This document shows positions 8,487-18,429 of a DNA stretch of 64,000 bases, piece after piece (position 1 is the stretch's first letter; the number at the start of each line of letters is the position of its first letter). Source of the stretch: Fibrobacter sp. UWH4 (lineage in GTDB: Bacteria > Fibrobacterota > Fibrobacteria > Fibrobacterales > Fibrobacteraceae). Location of the stretch: assembly GCF_900142475.1 (NCBI RefSeq), contig NZ_FRAY01000005.1:248001-312000 (forward strand), read 5' to 3'. The notes beneath the pieces were generated by a model that saw only the letters and a list, made by a program, of their open reading frames with translations, did no database searches and had not been told where the DNA came from. A program made the position numbers and the translations under genes.

Positions 8487-9329
8487 ATGCTCTTTCTTCT
8501 CCTTACAATCGGTCCGGCATTTCTTTTTGCTTGCGGGAACATCCTCGAAAAGTCGGGGGTGTCCACGGTCGGCAAGCGTACGGGCGGAACTTCGCAGCCT
8601 TGGGAATTTTTCAAAGGCGTGATTACGAATAAATTCTGGTGGCTGGGCATTGGCTGCTCGGGGCTTGCCACGCTCGGTTATTACATTGCCATGGCGCAGT
8701 ACGACCTTTCGCAGGTGCAGCCGATGATGGTGCTGAACCCGGTGCTTACGGCCCTGATGGGTTTTTGCATCTTGAAGGAGGTCCTGACAAAGCGAATTGT
8801 CATTGCCATTTGCTTTGTGGTGGCGGGCCTCCTGTATTCGGTGGAAAATCTGGGAGAATCGACCGCGGTTCAGAATATCCCGATGCTCTGGGCGTATGCG
8901 GGCGGACTCAGTGCCGTGACGCTTGTGGCGCACCTTTGGGTGAAGGACCGCGAAATGGTAGATTCGCTGATCATGGGCGTTGGCTTCGGCCTTTCGGCGG
9001 CGTTCTACAAGAGCCTCTCTATGGACTTTGACCTGGAACATATCGAGCTGTCTTCTGTAGCGAACCTGTTGCTGGATTTTAGGACGCTCGGCTACATTGC
9101 GACTTACGGCATTGCGTTCCTTTATTCGCAGGTGTCTTTCTCCCGTGGGCGAGCCTTGTTCATCATCCCGTTCAGCGCGGCGGTGGGCGCGGCGGTTCCG
9201 ACCCTTGCGGGGGCGCTCGTCTTTTCCGAGGCGTTCCCCGTGGGGAAGGCGATTTCGGTGACTCTCGTGCTGATTGGCGCATGCCTGTTTATTGTCCGCA
9301 GGCCGAGACGCAAGAAAAAGTGTGATTAA
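8487..9329 (+). CDS. DMT-superfamily (EamA-like) transporter
   Basis: 280 residues with about ten hydrophobic segments arranged as two five-helix halves. The features include LNPVLTALMGFCILKE at the end of the first half and a matching PTLAGALVFSEAFPVG in the second, as in EamA/DMT permeases. Substrate unknown. The ATG at 8487 lies 3 bases after the repeat element and no Shine-Dalgarno sequence is visible, so the element may have replaced the original leader. The C-terminus is basic and cytoplasmic. Confidence 0.75.
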   Translation: MLFLLLTIGPAFLFACGNILEKSGVSTVGKRTGGTSQPWEFFKGVITNKFWWLGIGCSGLATLGYYIAMAQYDLSQVQPMMVLNPVLTALMGFCILKEVLTKRIVIAICFVVAGLLYSVENLGESTAVQNIPMLWAYAGGLSAVTLVAHLWVKDREMVDSLIMGVGFGLSAAFYKSLSMDFDLEHIELSSVANLLLDFRTLGYIATYGIAFLYSQVSFSRGRALFIIPFSAAVGAAVPTLAGALVFSEAFPVGKAISVTLVLIGACLFIVRRPRRKKKCD

Positions 9330-9554
9330 AACAGATTTTTCTTATAAAAAGGCTCCGTTCGTGACAAAGATGCGAATACATTTGTAATGACCTACGATTG
9401 CAAATGGATTTCTAGTCTTAATTTAATTTTTGGCGGTGATTTATTATTCTGTTGCGTCAATAACAAGAAAGAAAAAGATAATCGTCAAATGAAATAATTC
9501 CGAAATTCGAATTAATAATATATATTACTCCTGATGTATAGGGATTTTTTTCAA

Positions 9555-12362
9555 ATGAGTGGTTCGCGAACATCGCCTGTCGCGGTCCTAGAGGTGGTTG
9601 TTGCAGTCTGCTTGTCTGCATTCCTATTGGCGTGCTCGGACGATTCGTCCAGTTCGTCTAGGGATGCCGAGACGGATGTTCCCGCAAGCAGTTCTTCGCA
9701 TGATTCCCTTGCGGCACCTGTGCTTCCGTTTGTGGGTGGCCCCGTCATGTTTACCGAGGTCGATCCGATTAACATTGGGTACGAAGACCATGAGGGTGAC
9801 GATGCGGGCTGGGTTGAAATTTTCAATACTTCTTCTGATACGGCCGACTTGTCGGGAATGTTCCTAACAGATACGCAGTCGGAGCCGTTCAAGTGGAAGT
9901 TCGGGAAGGCGAAGGTCGCCCCGAATTCGTTCCTGCTCGTTTTTATGTCGGGGAAGAACTATCCCGATTATGTGCTGCCGCATGATACGCTTGACATGGT
10001 TGGAAGTGGTTGCTGGACCTGGACCGATGCGCAGAACGATCCGCCGGGATTCAGTTATGCGGACCCGTTGCCAGGTAAGACGAAGAACTGTTTCAAGGAA
10101 GACGGTGTACAACGTTTCGGTAGTGTGATGCGGCTTGGTGAAAACGAAGAACTCGGCTGGTCGTCCATTTCTTTTTTCGTAGGGACGGGAAATGCTGATC
10201 CTTCGGATGTGCAGGATATTTCGGCGGCGAATGAGTTGCTGGTTCACGCCTACATCACCAAGGACCGCAAGGTTTCTTTTCGCCTGGCGCAACCCGATAT
10301 GGATGATTGGAAAGGTTACGAGCTGATTCTGGAAGGCACGGGGGATTCCTCGACGGTTTATCGGTTGCCGCTCCCGACGGGGACGACTTTCCCCGACCTC
10401 AAGAATATTTACGGCACGCGTATTAGCCCCGAGGCAAGCGATTCGCGGGAGGTGGCGCTCAAGGTGTTTAGCTACATCGCCCGTAATCGCGGGCATGAGC
10501 CGCACGCCGGTTTCAAGCTCTCGCAGAAGGGCGGCTCGCTGTACCTGGTGAATGCCGATACGGCGATCGTGGATTCCGTGGCGTACCCTGAAACGCCCGT
10601 GGGAAAAACGTGGGGCTTTGGTGTCTTGGCGGACGGTTCGAGTGGCTTTGGATACGGGGATGCTTCCCCGTACGGTCTTACTGCATCGGTGGTGGCGCCG
10701 TCGCGATCCCCGTCGGTCGACACGTTGGCGGATTTCCCGCCGTCGGGATTCTATGCGGAGCCGTTCGAGGTGCAGATTCCGCGGAACAATTCGGTGCGCT
10801 GTGTCGTAGGGGGTGCTTCTCCTACGGAAGGCCCGACGGAAACGGCGCTAGTACAGATAAAGTCTTCGGCGACGGTTCGTTGCGCCTCGTTTGCGAAGGG
10901 GGCGCTCCCTGGCGAAGAACTGGTCCGCACCTACATTATCGGGGAGGCCCCCGCCTTGCCGGTCGTATTCGTGACTGCAGATCCGAATTCCATGTTCGAT
11001 CCCGATTCGGGAATCTATATGGAGGGGCCTAATGCGCAGAGCAAGGAACCGCATTACGGAGCGAACTACTGGCTCGACAAGGAAATCCCCGTGACGGTGG
11101 AACTGGTGGAGCCGGGCGCGAGTTCGCCTGCATTTTCCAAGAATGCCGGCCTCAAGATTTTCGGCAATTACAGCCGCCAGAATGACAAGAAGTCTGTCTC
11201 CATCACGTTCCGCGAAAAGTACGGCGACAGTCGCCTCAAATACGCGTTGTTCCCGGATTTCCCGGAGCTGAACAAGTTCAAGGTGTTCCTGCTGCGTAAT
11301 AACGGCAGCAATTTCGGCAACGACTATATTCGTGACCGTCTCGCGAGTTCCATTAGCGAAGGACTCGAAGTCGATTACCAGCGGGGACGTTTTGCGGTGG
11401 TGTATTACAATGGCGAATACTACGGCATTCACAGTATCCGTGAACGTTCTACGGAATACTATTTCGAGACGCATTACGGCCTGGACCCCGACGAAATTGA
11501 CTTGCTCAAGGCGGACAATTCCGTCTCGGCGGGCTCCGCTGTCGATTACGTGGCGTTGATGGACTGGATAGAATCGCGTTCGCTTGAAAGTGCGGAAAAT
11601 TACGCCTATGTTGAGTCGCAAATCGATGTCGATAATTTCATCAACTACATGCAAACCGAAATCTACGCGAACAATCGCGACTGGCCGGGAAACAACCTCA
11701 AGAAATGGCGCGGCACGAATCCGAAGACCAAGTGGAAATGGTTTCTGTATGATATGGATTTCGGAATGGGAAATGACTATAGCGAATTTACGAACAACGT
11801 ATTTGAATTTGCAACGGCTGAAGATGGCCCTTCGTGGCCGAATGGCCCCGAGTATACTCTGTTGCTTCGCCGCCTGTTGGAAAATGAAGGCTTCAGGGCC
11901 GCATTTGTCAATCGCATGGCGGTGCTCCTGCAGATGAATTTTGAAAGTTCCCGCGTGCTGGCCCGCATCGACAAGATGATGGCGGAAATCGAGTCGGAAA
12001 TTCCCCGCGACCAGAAACGCTGGGGCTTGAGTGCGACGCGGATGGCGTCACAGCTGAATTTGATCAAGGATTTCGCGAAGGCGCGCCCCGGTGTCGTATA
12101 TGACGAGTTGCGTGAATATTTTGCTCTGGACGAACCGGTGCCAGTAAGTTTGTCTGTAAATGGCCTCGGTGCGATTCATGTACACGGATTGAAGGTCGAT
12201 TCGTCTCCCATCAAGGTAAACTTTTTCAAAGGCTTTCCTGTGACGGTAACGGCGGTCGCCTCGGCCGGGGGAATTTGGGCGGGCTGGAGCGACGGCGTGA
12301 TGGATGCGACCCGGACGGTCTTGCCGGAGAATGTCGGTTCGTTGACAGCTAATTTTAAGTAG
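9555..12362 (+). CDS. CotH-kinase family lipoprotein with lamin-tail domain
   Basis: About 935 residues. The ATG at 9534 is an alternative start; 9555 is preceded by AGGGA. The signal peptide ends in the lipobox LLAC, followed by a Ser/Asp-rich linker typical of Fibrobacter-like lipoproteins. The domains in order are: a lamin-tail domain (about 55-145, with GWVEIFNTSSDTADLSG), a beta-rich region, a chitobiase-C-terminal-like segment (about 390-465), a CotH domain (about 465-790, with NYSRQNDKKS, LLRNNGSNFGNDYIRDRL, NNLKKWRG and FLYDMDFGMG) and a C-terminal beta domain ending LTANFK. CotH proteins phosphorylate proteins in spore coats; the substrate here is unknown. It faces the cell surface or periplasm. 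Confidence 0.82.
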   Translation: MSGSRTSPVAVLEVVVAVCLSAFLLACSDDSSSSSRDAETDVPASSSSHDSLAAPVLPFVGGPVMFTEVDPINIGYEDHEGDDAGWVEIFNTSSDTADLSGMFLTDTQSEPFKWKFGKAKVAPNSFLLVFMSGKNYPDYVLPHDTLDMVGSGCWTWTDAQNDPPGFSYADPLPGKTKNCFKEDGVQRFGSVMRLGENEELGWSSISFFVGTGNADPSDVQDISAANELLVHAYITKDRKVSFRLAQPDMDDWKGYELILEGTGDSSTVYRLPLPTGTTFPDLKNIYGTRISPEASDSREVALKVFSYIARNRGHEPHAGFKLSQKGGSLYLVNADTAIVDSVAYPETPVGKTWGFGVLADGSSGFGYGDASPYGLTASVVAPSRSPSVDTLADFPPSGFYAEPFEVQIPRNNSVRCVVGGASPTEGPTETALVQIKSSATVRCASFAKGALPGEELVRTYIIGEAPALPVVFVTADPNSMFDPDSGIYMEGPNAQSKEPHYGANYWLDKEIPVTVELVEPGASSPAFSKNAGLKIFGNYSRQNDKKSVSITFREKYGDSRLKYALFPDFPELNKFKVFLLRNNGSNFGNDYIRDRLASSISEGLEVDYQRGRFAVVYYNGEYYGIHSIRERSTEYYFETHYGLDPDEIDLLKADNSVSAGSAVDYVALMDWIESRSLESAENYAYVESQIDVDNFINYMQTEIYANNRDWPGNNLKKWRGTNPKTKWKWFLYDMDFGMGNDYSEFTNNVFEFATAEDGPSWPNGPEYTLLLRRLLENEGFRAAFVNRMAVLLQMNFESSRVLARIDKMMAEIESEIPRDQKRWGLSATRMASQLNLIKDFAKARPGVVYDELREYFALDEPVPVSLSVNGLGAIHVHGLKVDSSPIKVNFFKGFPVTVTAVASAGGIWAGWSDGVMDATRTVLPENVGSLTANFK

Positions 12363-12430
12363 CTTATGACGGTGGCGCCCATTGCGAACGCCAAGGGAAC
12401 AGAAAAATGTGATGTAAATCCTAAAGAATG

Positions 12431-12482
12431 CCGCTTTCCCGTTTTTTTAGCTAAAATAAAGGGTGCGGGAAATGCGGTTTTT
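12431..12482 (+). terminator. Inverted repeat with T-runs between the CotH gene and ugd
   Basis: CCGCTTTCCCG (12431-12441) can pair with CGGGAAATGCGG (12466-12477), with one bulged base. Each arm is followed by T-runs (seven T after the left arm, five after the right). The 24-base loop is long for a simple terminator, so it may be an attenuator-like element in the ugd leader. Confidence 0.45.
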
Positions 12483-12498
12483 CTAAATTTGGGGTACT

Positions 12499-13869
12499 AT
12501 GAGTTACAATACCAAGATTCTTTGCATTGGCGCGGGCTATGTCGGTGGCCCCACTATGACTGTTATTGCCGACAAGTGTCCTGATGTCAAGGTGACCGTA
12601 GTCGATATCAACCAGGCCCGTATTGATGCCTGGAACAGCGACAATCTTCCGATTTTTGAACCTGGCCTCGATGACGTGGTGAAGCGTGCCCGTGGCCGTA
12701 ACCTCTTCTTTAGCACCGATATCCCGGCTGCCATTAAAGAAGCGGACATTATCTTTGTTTCTGTGAACACCCCGACCAAGACGTTCGGCCATGGAGCCGG
12801 AAAGGCTTCTGACCTCCAGTACTGGGAAAAGACCGCGCGCAACATCTTGGAAATCGCCGACGAAGGCAAGATTATCGTGGAAAAGTCCACGCTCCCGGTG
12901 CGTACCGCCGCCGCCATGGAACGAATCCTGAACTCCAACGACAAGGGCCTTCACTTCGAAGTGCTTAGCAACCCGGAATTCTTGGCGGAAGGTACCGCCA
13001 TTAACGACCTTTTCGAACCGGATCGCGTTCTTATCGGTAGCCACCAGACGGAATCTGGCCTCGCTGCCTGCCAGAAACTGGTGGACGTGTATGCTCATTG
13101 GGTGCCGCGTGACCGAATCCTTACGACGAACCTCTGGAGTTCCGAACTCACGAAGCTTACCGCTAACGCCTTCTTGGCTCAGCGCATCAGCTCCATCAAC
13201 TCCATCAGTGCTCTCTGCGAAAAGACCGGCGCCGACGTGGATGAAGTCGCCTACGTGATGGGTAAGGACCGTCGTATCGGCCCGAAGTTCCTCAAGGCCT
13301 CCATCGGCTTTGGCGGTTCCTGCTTCAAGAAAGATATTTTGAACCTCGTGTACCTGTGCGGCTACTATGGACTCCCCGAAGTGGCCGCCTATTGGGAAAG
13401 CGTCGTGAAAATCAACGAATGGCAGACCCACCGCGTGGTGGACCGCATGCTCGAGACGATGTTCAATACCATCGCGAGCAAGAAAATTGCCGTTTTCGGC
13501 TTTGCTTTCAAGGCGAATACCGGCGATACCCGTGAAAGCCCCGCTAACTTGGTTGTTCGCGATTTGCTCGCCGAACATGCACAGCCGGTCGTGACCGACC
13601 CGAAGGCGATTCCCGATGCCAAGCGCGACCTGAAGGACGTGATTGACCAGGTGCAGTTCGAAGAAGACCCGTACAAGGCCGCCGAAGGCGCTCATGCCGT
13701 GGTGGTTTGCACGGAATGGAAATGCTTTGCCGAACTCGACTGGAAGCGCATCTATAAGGGCATGGCCAAGCCCGCTTTCGTATTCGATGGCCGCAACATT
13801 TTGGATGCCGACGCCCTCCGTAAGATTGGATTTGAAGTATCCAGTATCGGTAAGGGCAAGGCGGAGTAG
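12499..13869 (+). CDS. ugd: UDP-glucose 6-dehydrogenase, eukaryote-like long form
   Basis: 456 residues. The NAD-binding GAGYVGG is at about residues 10-16. [21 protein letters not shown], the conserved [11 protein letters not shown] and the catalytic Cys275 in [10 protein letters not shown] follow. The enzyme oxidises UDP-glucose to UDP-glucuronate in two steps. The length and the [18 protein letters not shown] segment resemble the animal/plant-type enzyme rather than the shorter bacterial type, a judgement made by eye. It opens the glycan locus and probably supplies uronic-acid donors; the next glycosyltransferase starts 6 bases after its stop. Confidence 0.92.
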   Translation: MSYNTKILCIGAGYVGGPTMTVIADKCPDVKVTVVDINQARIDAWNSDNLPIFEPGLDDVVKRARGRNLFFSTDIPAAIKEADIIFVSVNTPTKTFGHGAGKASDLQYWEKTARNILEIADEGKIIVEKSTLPVRTAAAMERILNSNDKGLHFEVLSNPEFLAEGTAINDLFEPDRVLIGSHQTESGLAACQKLVDVYAHWVPRDRILTTNLWSSELTKLTANAFLAQRISSINSISALCEKTGADVDEVAYVMGKDRRIGPKFLKASIGFGGSCFKKDILNLVYLCGYYGLPEVAAYWESVVKINEWQTHRVVDRMLETMFNTIASKKIAVFGFAFKANTGDTRESPANLVVRDLLAEHAQPVVTDPKAIPDAKRDLKDVIDQVQFEEDPYKAAEGAHAVVVCTEWKCFAELDWKRIYKGMAKPAFVFDGRNILDADALRKIGFEVSSIGKGKAE

Positions 13870-13875
13870 TTTAAG

Positions 13876-14985
13876 TTGAAAGTCGCTGTTGTTGGCACTC
13901 GCGGAATTCCTGACATCATGGGCGGAATTGAAACCCATTGTCAGGAATTGTATCCACGCCTGGTGGAACGCGGTGCTTCTGTCGTAATTTTTGCGCGAAA
14001 GGCCTATACGCCCCAGAAAAAACCTTATTTCTATAAGGGCGTCGAGGTCGTTCCTGTCTATGCTCCCAAGATTTCGGGAGTGGAGACGTTCGTCCATACC
14101 TTCAGGTGCTTCCTCAAGGTGTTGGCCTGGAAACCCGATGTCGTTCATCTGCACGCCATCGGTCCCTCCTTTATTGCCCCGTTGTTCAGGCTCGCAGGCC
14201 TCAAGGTGGTCTATACCCATCATGGTCAGGACTACAATCGTGCCAAGTGGGGCAAGCTCGCCAAGGCAATCCTTCGCTTGAGCGAATACGTGGGAACCAA
14301 GTTCTCGAATCGCGTTATCGTGATTTCGGATTTGCTGGAAGACTGGCTGCAGAAAAAATACCATTGCAACAAGACGGTCCGCATCAATAACGGTGTGACC
14401 CTGTTGTCTGCCCTTCCCGAAGAAACAACGAAAAAATGGCTCAGCAAGTATGGGCTCGAAGGCAAACGCTATATTTTCGCGCTTGGAAGATTCGTCAAGG
14501 AAAAGGGCTTCCATGACCTGATTGCTGCTTACAAGAAGGCGAGCCTTGTCGATGTGCAACTTGTGATTGCCGGATCGGCGGATTTTCAGTCGGAGTATGC
14601 GACTAGGATGAAGCGTGACGCCGAGGAAGTCGGTGCGATTCTTCCGGGCTTTATTCACGGCGAAGAACTGCAGGTCCTTTTTGAAAATGCGTCTCTGTTT
14701 GTGATTCCGAGTTACCATGAAGGTCTTCCGATTGCGTTGCTCGAGGCTCTCGGCTACAACAGGAACGTTGTGGCGAGTGATATCCCTGCGAATATGGAAG
14801 TCCCGCTTCCTGAAGAGTGCTTCTATGAATTGGGCGATGTCGACGAACTTGCCGACAAGATGACCCTGTTTATGGAAAACCCCGTGCAAAGGGATTTCAG
14901 ACATATCGTCGAATACCATTACGATTGGGACAAGATTGCAGACCAGACGATGGATCTGTATAAGAGTCTCGTCAAGAAAAAATAG
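13876..14985 (+). CDS. Glycosyltransferase family 4
   Basis: 369 residues from a TTG start at 13876, with GGAG about 8 bases upstream inside the end of ugd. It has a GT-B fold: N-terminal VAVVGTRGIPDIMGGIETH, an interdomain HHGQDYNRAKWGK, the donor-site RFVKEKGFHDLI and the acidic motif SYHEGLPIALLEALGYNRNVVAS. These are retaining glycosyltransferases that use nucleotide sugars and usually act on lipid-linked glycans at the inner membrane. The sugar cannot be told from sequence. It is coupled to ugd and followed by an O-acyltransferase. Confidence 0.9.
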   Translation: MKVAVVGTRGIPDIMGGIETHCQELYPRLVERGASVVIFARKAYTPQKKPYFYKGVEVVPVYAPKISGVETFVHTFRCFLKVLAWKPDVVHLHAIGPSFIAPLFRLAGLKVVYTHHGQDYNRAKWGKLAKAILRLSEYVGTKFSNRVIVISDLLEDWLQKKYHCNKTVRINNGVTLLSALPEETTKKWLSKYGLEGKRYIFALGRFVKEKGFHDLIAAYKKASLVDVQLVIAGSADFQSEYATRMKRDAEEVGAILPGFIHGEELQVLFENASLFVIPSYHEGLPIALLEALGYNRNVVASDIPANMEVPLPEECFYELGDVDELADKMTLFMENPVQRDFRHIVEYHYDWDKIADQTMDLYKSLVKKK

Positions 14986-14999
14986 GCCTGCGTCTGGTA

Positions 15000-16004
15000 A
15001 TGAATCGGTTTGAATCGCTTGATTGCTTAAGGGCTTTTGCGGTAATCGGTATCGTAATTTGTCATGTTCTTTCGAATGCCGATTTGAACTTGCCGGAAAA
15101 TTTCTTGTTTCAGAAATTTCTTCCGTTCGGGTCGGAATATGTTTTTCTGTTCATGATGCTTAGCGCGTTTTCGATGTGCTGCGCCTATTATCAGAAATTC
15201 AAAGACCGTCAAGTTGATTTAAATACTTTCTACAAGAGGCGTTACCTTCGTATATGGCCTTTTTTTGCTTTGATGGTCCTGATTGATGTTGCCTTGGGCT
15301 TTTCAAGGGAATCTCTTATCGAGGCCTTTGCGGATTTGACGCTCTTTTTTGGCTTCTTGCCGAATCCGGACATCCATGTGATTGGGGTAGGGTGGTTCCT
15401 CGGGCTGATTTTTGTTTTCTATGCAATCTTTCCCTTTTTTGTATTCCTGATGGATAACAAGAAAAGGGCGTGGTTTGTTCTTGCCTTGTCGATTGCGATG
15501 ATGTATTTTGCGTCGTCGTATTTCTCTAGGCCAGAATTAGTCGTGCGTTCCGTGAGCAAGTGGAGCATCCTGTTCTGCATGCCCATGTTCGTTAGCGGCG
15601 GCATCATTTATCTTTATATTGACAAGATCAAGAAGATTCCTGTTTTGTGGGCCCTTGCGATTGCGGTTTTGACTACTGCCCTGTTTTTTATTCTGGGAAA
15701 GGATCTTTTTGTGTTTAAGATGCTCGTGTTTGCATCGTGGCTGGTTTTTGCCATTGCGGATAGCGTTCGTCCGGCCCAGTGGACCCTGATGAAAAACAAG
15801 TATGTCGCCTTTTTGAGTGGCGTCTCGATGGAAGTGTATCTGTGTCACATGATGTTTTTCAGGGCCGTCGAGAAAACGCATATTCTGGATGCCTTTTCTT
15901 CGGGAATTGTCCGATTCCTGGTTTGCTTGACTCTGACTTTGGCGGGGGCCATTGTATTTTCCTTTGCCGTCAAGAAAACGATCTTTCGCGGTATTCACCG
16001 ATAA
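15000..16004 (+). CDS. Acyltransferase 3 (OafA-type) membrane protein
   Basis: 334 residues with about ten transmembrane segments. The N-terminus FESLDCLRAFAVIGIVICHV is the typical PF01757 opening, with the conserved Arg and His. A later VYLCHMMFFRAVEK is the usual C-terminal histidine region. Such proteins O-acylate cell-surface glycans or lipids in the membrane. It lies 14 bases after a glycosyltransferase and 15 bases before an SGNH hydrolase, so acylation and deacylation of the same glycan is a reasonable inference. Confidence 0.87.
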   Translation: MNRFESLDCLRAFAVIGIVICHVLSNADLNLPENFLFQKFLPFGSEYVFLFMMLSAFSMCCAYYQKFKDRQVDLNTFYKRRYLRIWPFFALMVLIDVALGFSRESLIEAFADLTLFFGFLPNPDIHVIGVGWFLGLIFVFYAIFPFFVFLMDNKKRAWFVLALSIAMMYFASSYFSRPELVVRSVSKWSILFCMPMFVSGGIIYLYIDKIKKIPVLWALAIAVLTTALFFILGKDLFVFKMLVFASWLVFAIADSVRPAQWTLMKNKYVAFLSGVSMEVYLCHMMFFRAVEKTHILDAFSSGIVRFLVCLTLTLAGAIVFSFAVKKTIFRGIHR

Positions 16005-16019
16005 CGGTATTCTCTAGAG

Positions 16020-16616
16020 ATGAAACGGCTCCTGCTGCCATTTCTTTTTGTAATCGCGTTTGGTAGCTGCGCCTTCGAAGAAGGTGAAGACGAACTGTGT
16101 TTTGTGGGGGATTCCATTACCTATCTGTGGGATCTTGAGTACTATTTCCCGAACTACATTATTCATAAGCATGCGGTTAGCGGTGCGGGACTGAAACAGA
16201 TGGATTCCTGGGATGTATCCGATTGCAAAGGGCGTACGACAATTCTCTTGATAGGCACCAACGACATTGGCTATTGGAAATCGACTGCCGATGGTATTGA
16301 GCGTTTGCGTGAAGATTACAAGGACAGGTTTATCAAGAGTGCAAAAAGGATTGGCGGAAAGCCGATGCTGATCATGTCGATTTTACCTCGGAATGAATGG
16401 GGAAAACAGGATTCGCTGGTAAACGAAAATATTCGGGCGCAAAACGGAGTTCTCCGTCGTTCGTTGAAAGATATCCCCGATTGGGAATTTGTAGATGTCT
16501 TTGATTTATTCTTGGACAAAGGCCTTCAGATACGCGAGGACTTGTTTAAGGATGGACTACATCCGAATGACGAAGGCTATGAAATTTTGTCTCGCCAAAT
16601 ACAGGGGGTCTTATGA
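16020..16616 (+). CDS. SGNH/GDSL hydrolase lipoprotein
   Basis: 198 residues. A short signal peptide ends in the lipobox-like FGSC, so the product is probably lipid-anchored. Block I is VGDSITYL (nucleophile Ser), block III is IGTNDI with the oxyanion Asn, and block V is DGLHPND with the catalytic Asp and His. These enzymes hydrolyse acyl esters, often on polysaccharides. It sits directly behind an OafA-type acyltransferase and overlaps the start of the next gene by 4 bases (ATGA). Confidence 0.85.
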   Translation: MKRLLLPFLFVIAFGSCAFEEGEDELCFVGDSITYLWDLEYYFPNYIIHKHAVSGAGLKQMDSWDVSDCKGRTTILLIGTNDIGYWKSTADGIERLREDYKDRFIKSAKRIGGKPMLIMSILPRNEWGKQDSLVNENIRAQNGVLRRSLKDIPDWEFVDVFDLFLDKGLQIREDLFKDGLHPNDEGYEILSRQIQGVL

Positions 16617-17212
16617 GAAAGTTTATCTTGATCGCATTGTTGCTAAGTTCTATAAATTTGTATGCAGACGAATCGTTCTCTTACCTGATGGGAATGCGGA
16701 ATAACCGCTATGTGTTTGCCGGAGTGGAGTATGCGGCGCGTTTTGGAATTGCAGTTGAAAATTCGGTATTTACGCAAGGAACAGAAAAACAGTATATCCG
16801 CGTGGCTCCTTATTACCGCTGGAATTTAGGTGAAGGGCTTGTCGGTAGTTATGCCCTGTATACGGGAATGCGCTATGACCGTGATTATTACGATACAGGG
16901 GCGCGTTTGGATGTCCTTTGGACAAATTACCGCTACTTGCAGGTTGGGGGAACGCTGATGCCCTTTTACGACAGTTTCTTGAAGGGGCTGGTCGGGTATC
17001 AGGCGTATGTCCAAAGTTTTCTGCTGAAAGAAATCGGCGTGTTTGCTGGAGCGAAAAACTTGCCTGATTTTAGGAATGTGGAACGTCGTTTTATGGGCGG
17101 CTTGGTGTTCGAATCGGGAAACCTGTGCGTTCGCCCGGAAGTATCGGTTCCGATGAACGGGGGGACGCATTTGTCGCGGGTGTCTCTATTTTTTGTTTAC
17201 CGGTCCCCCTGA
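16613..17212 (+). CDS. Probable outer-membrane beta-barrel-like protein
   Basis: 199 residues with a clean signal peptide (IALLLSSINLYA). The mature part alternates aromatic and small residues in short strands (RYVFAGVEYAARFGIAVENSVF, YIRVAPYYRWNLG and similar) and ends in VSLFFVYRSP, as small outer-membrane barrels do. No family is recognised. It overlaps the SGNH hydrolase gene and is likely translated with it, suggesting a role in outer-membrane glycan handling; that role is inferred only from position. Confidence 0.6.
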   Translation: MRKFILIALLLSSINLYADESFSYLMGMRNNRYVFAGVEYAARFGIAVENSVFTQGTEKQYIRVAPYYRWNLGEGLVGSYALYTGMRYDRDYYDTGARLDVLWTNYRYLQVGGTLMPFYDSFLKGLVGYQAYVQSFLLKEIGVFAGAKNLPDFRNVERRFMGGLVFESGNLCVRPEVSVPMNGGTHLSRVSLFFVYRSP

Positions 17213-17273
17213 AAGTCCTGCTGAAAGCTGGCGAAAAGCAAGGCAGTGGTGTCGGCGGGCAGACTTAAATTGC

Positions 17274-17279
17274 TATAAT
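17274..17279 (+). promoter_or_regulatory. Candidate -10 box before the radical SAM gene
   Basis: A perfect TATAAT lies 45 bases before the ATG at 17325, in a 112-base gap between genes. No convincing -35 hexamer is visible. Confidence 0.35.
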
Positions 17280-17324
17280 TGTAGAAGTTGTTCTTGGGTA
17301 GAAAAGGAGGCTTGCTGAGGTTTT

Positions 17325-18419
17325 ATGTCTTGCTCGAATTGTAGTCATTGTAATTCTAAGATTCAGATGCCGACGGACGTGTCGGTGATTACGACATATC
17401 GTTGCCAGATGCGCTGCAAGATGTGCAACATCTGGAAGAATCCGACCAAGAAGAGTGAGGAAGTCCAGGCAAAGGATTTGGAAATCCTTCCGCAGCTTAA
17501 ATTTGCCAACGTGACCGGCGGTGAACCGTTCATTCGCCAGGATTTGGAAGATATCGTTGAAGTGCTCTATACCAAGGCCCCGCGCATCGTGATCAGTACG
17601 AGCGGCTGGTGGGTAGACCGTGTTATCAAACTGGCCGAACGTTTCCCGAACATTGGTATCCGCGTCTCCATCGAAGGCCTTGAAGGCACCAACAATTTCT
17701 TGCGAGGCCGGGACGATGGCTTTGAACGCGGCATGAAGACGCTCAAGACCCTGCATGAAATGGGCGTGAAGGATATCGGCTTCGGTCAGACGCTCAGCAA
17801 CTGGAACAGTAACGACTTGATTCCGCTTTATGAACTCGCGCTTTCGATGAATTTCGAATTTGCGACGGCTGCCTTCCATAACAGTTACTACTTCCATAAG
17901 GAAGACAACCAGATCAGTAACAAGGAAGAACTCTGCGACAATATCGGCAAGCTGGTGAACCGCCTCCTCAAGGAAAACCATCCGAAGTCCTGGTTCCGCG
18001 CCTTCTTCAACCTGGGTCTCATCAAGTACATCCAGGGAGGCAAGCGAATGCTGCCTTGTGAAGCAGGTTCCGTGAACTTCTTTACGGATCCGTGGGGCGA
18101 AGTCTACCCCTGCAACGGTCTTGAACCGCGCTACTGGCAGGAAAGCATGGGTAACATCCATAACGCGAAGAATTTCGAGGAAATCTGGTTCAGCGAACAG
18201 GCCCAGAAGGTGCGCGAAAAGGTGCGTACCTGCCCCAAGAACTGCTGGATGGTTGGTACTGCCGCTCCGGTCATGAAAAAGTACATTGCGCACGTGGCAC
18301 CGTGGGTGCTGACGGCGAAACTCAAGAGCCTGTTCGGCAAGGAAATCGACTGCTCCAAGTTCCCGACGTTCGATGTCGGCCAGGACCCGCGTCAGGGCAA
18401 CCTGAGAATCGAAGGGTAG
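17325..18419 (+). CDS. Radical SAM enzyme with SPASM-like C-terminus
   Basis: 364 residues. The CxxxCxxC cluster is Cys27, Cys31 and Cys34 (CQMRCKMC), followed by NVTGGEPFIRQDL, the GGE SAM-binding motif. The C-terminal third has a cysteine pattern (LPCEAGS, VYPCNG, CPKNCW) like the auxiliary iron-sulfur clusters of SPASM proteins. The first ten residues add three more cysteines (positions 3, 6, 9). Radical SAM proteins in glycan loci can modify sugars or peptides; the substrate here is unknown. A GAGG site lies 4 bases before the start. Confidence 0.85.
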   Translation: MSCSNCSHCNSKIQMPTDVSVITTYRCQMRCKMCNIWKNPTKKSEEVQAKDLEILPQLKFANVTGGEPFIRQDLEDIVEVLYTKAPRIVISTSGWWVDRVIKLAERFPNIGIRVSIEGLEGTNNFLRGRDDGFERGMKTLKTLHEMGVKDIGFGQTLSNWNSNDLIPLYELALSMNFEFATAAFHNSYYFHKEDNQISNKEELCDNIGKLVNRLLKENHPKSWFRAFFNLGLIKYIQGGKRMLPCEAGSVNFFTDPWGEVYPCNGLEPRYWQESMGNIHNAKNFEEIWFSEQAQKVREKVRTCPKNCWMVGTAAPVMKKYIAHVAPWVLTAKLKSLFGKEIDCSKFPTFDVGQDPRQGNLRIEG

Positions 18420-18429
18420 AGAGCTCACG

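Noticed and set aside
12451-14919. 822-codon open frame on the minus strand opposite ugd and a glycosyltransferase
   Set aside because: The plus strand carries two clear enzyme genes. The antisense frame has no recognisable protein pattern and reflects codon bias. The same applies to 43803-46478 and 5701-7611 on the minus strand.
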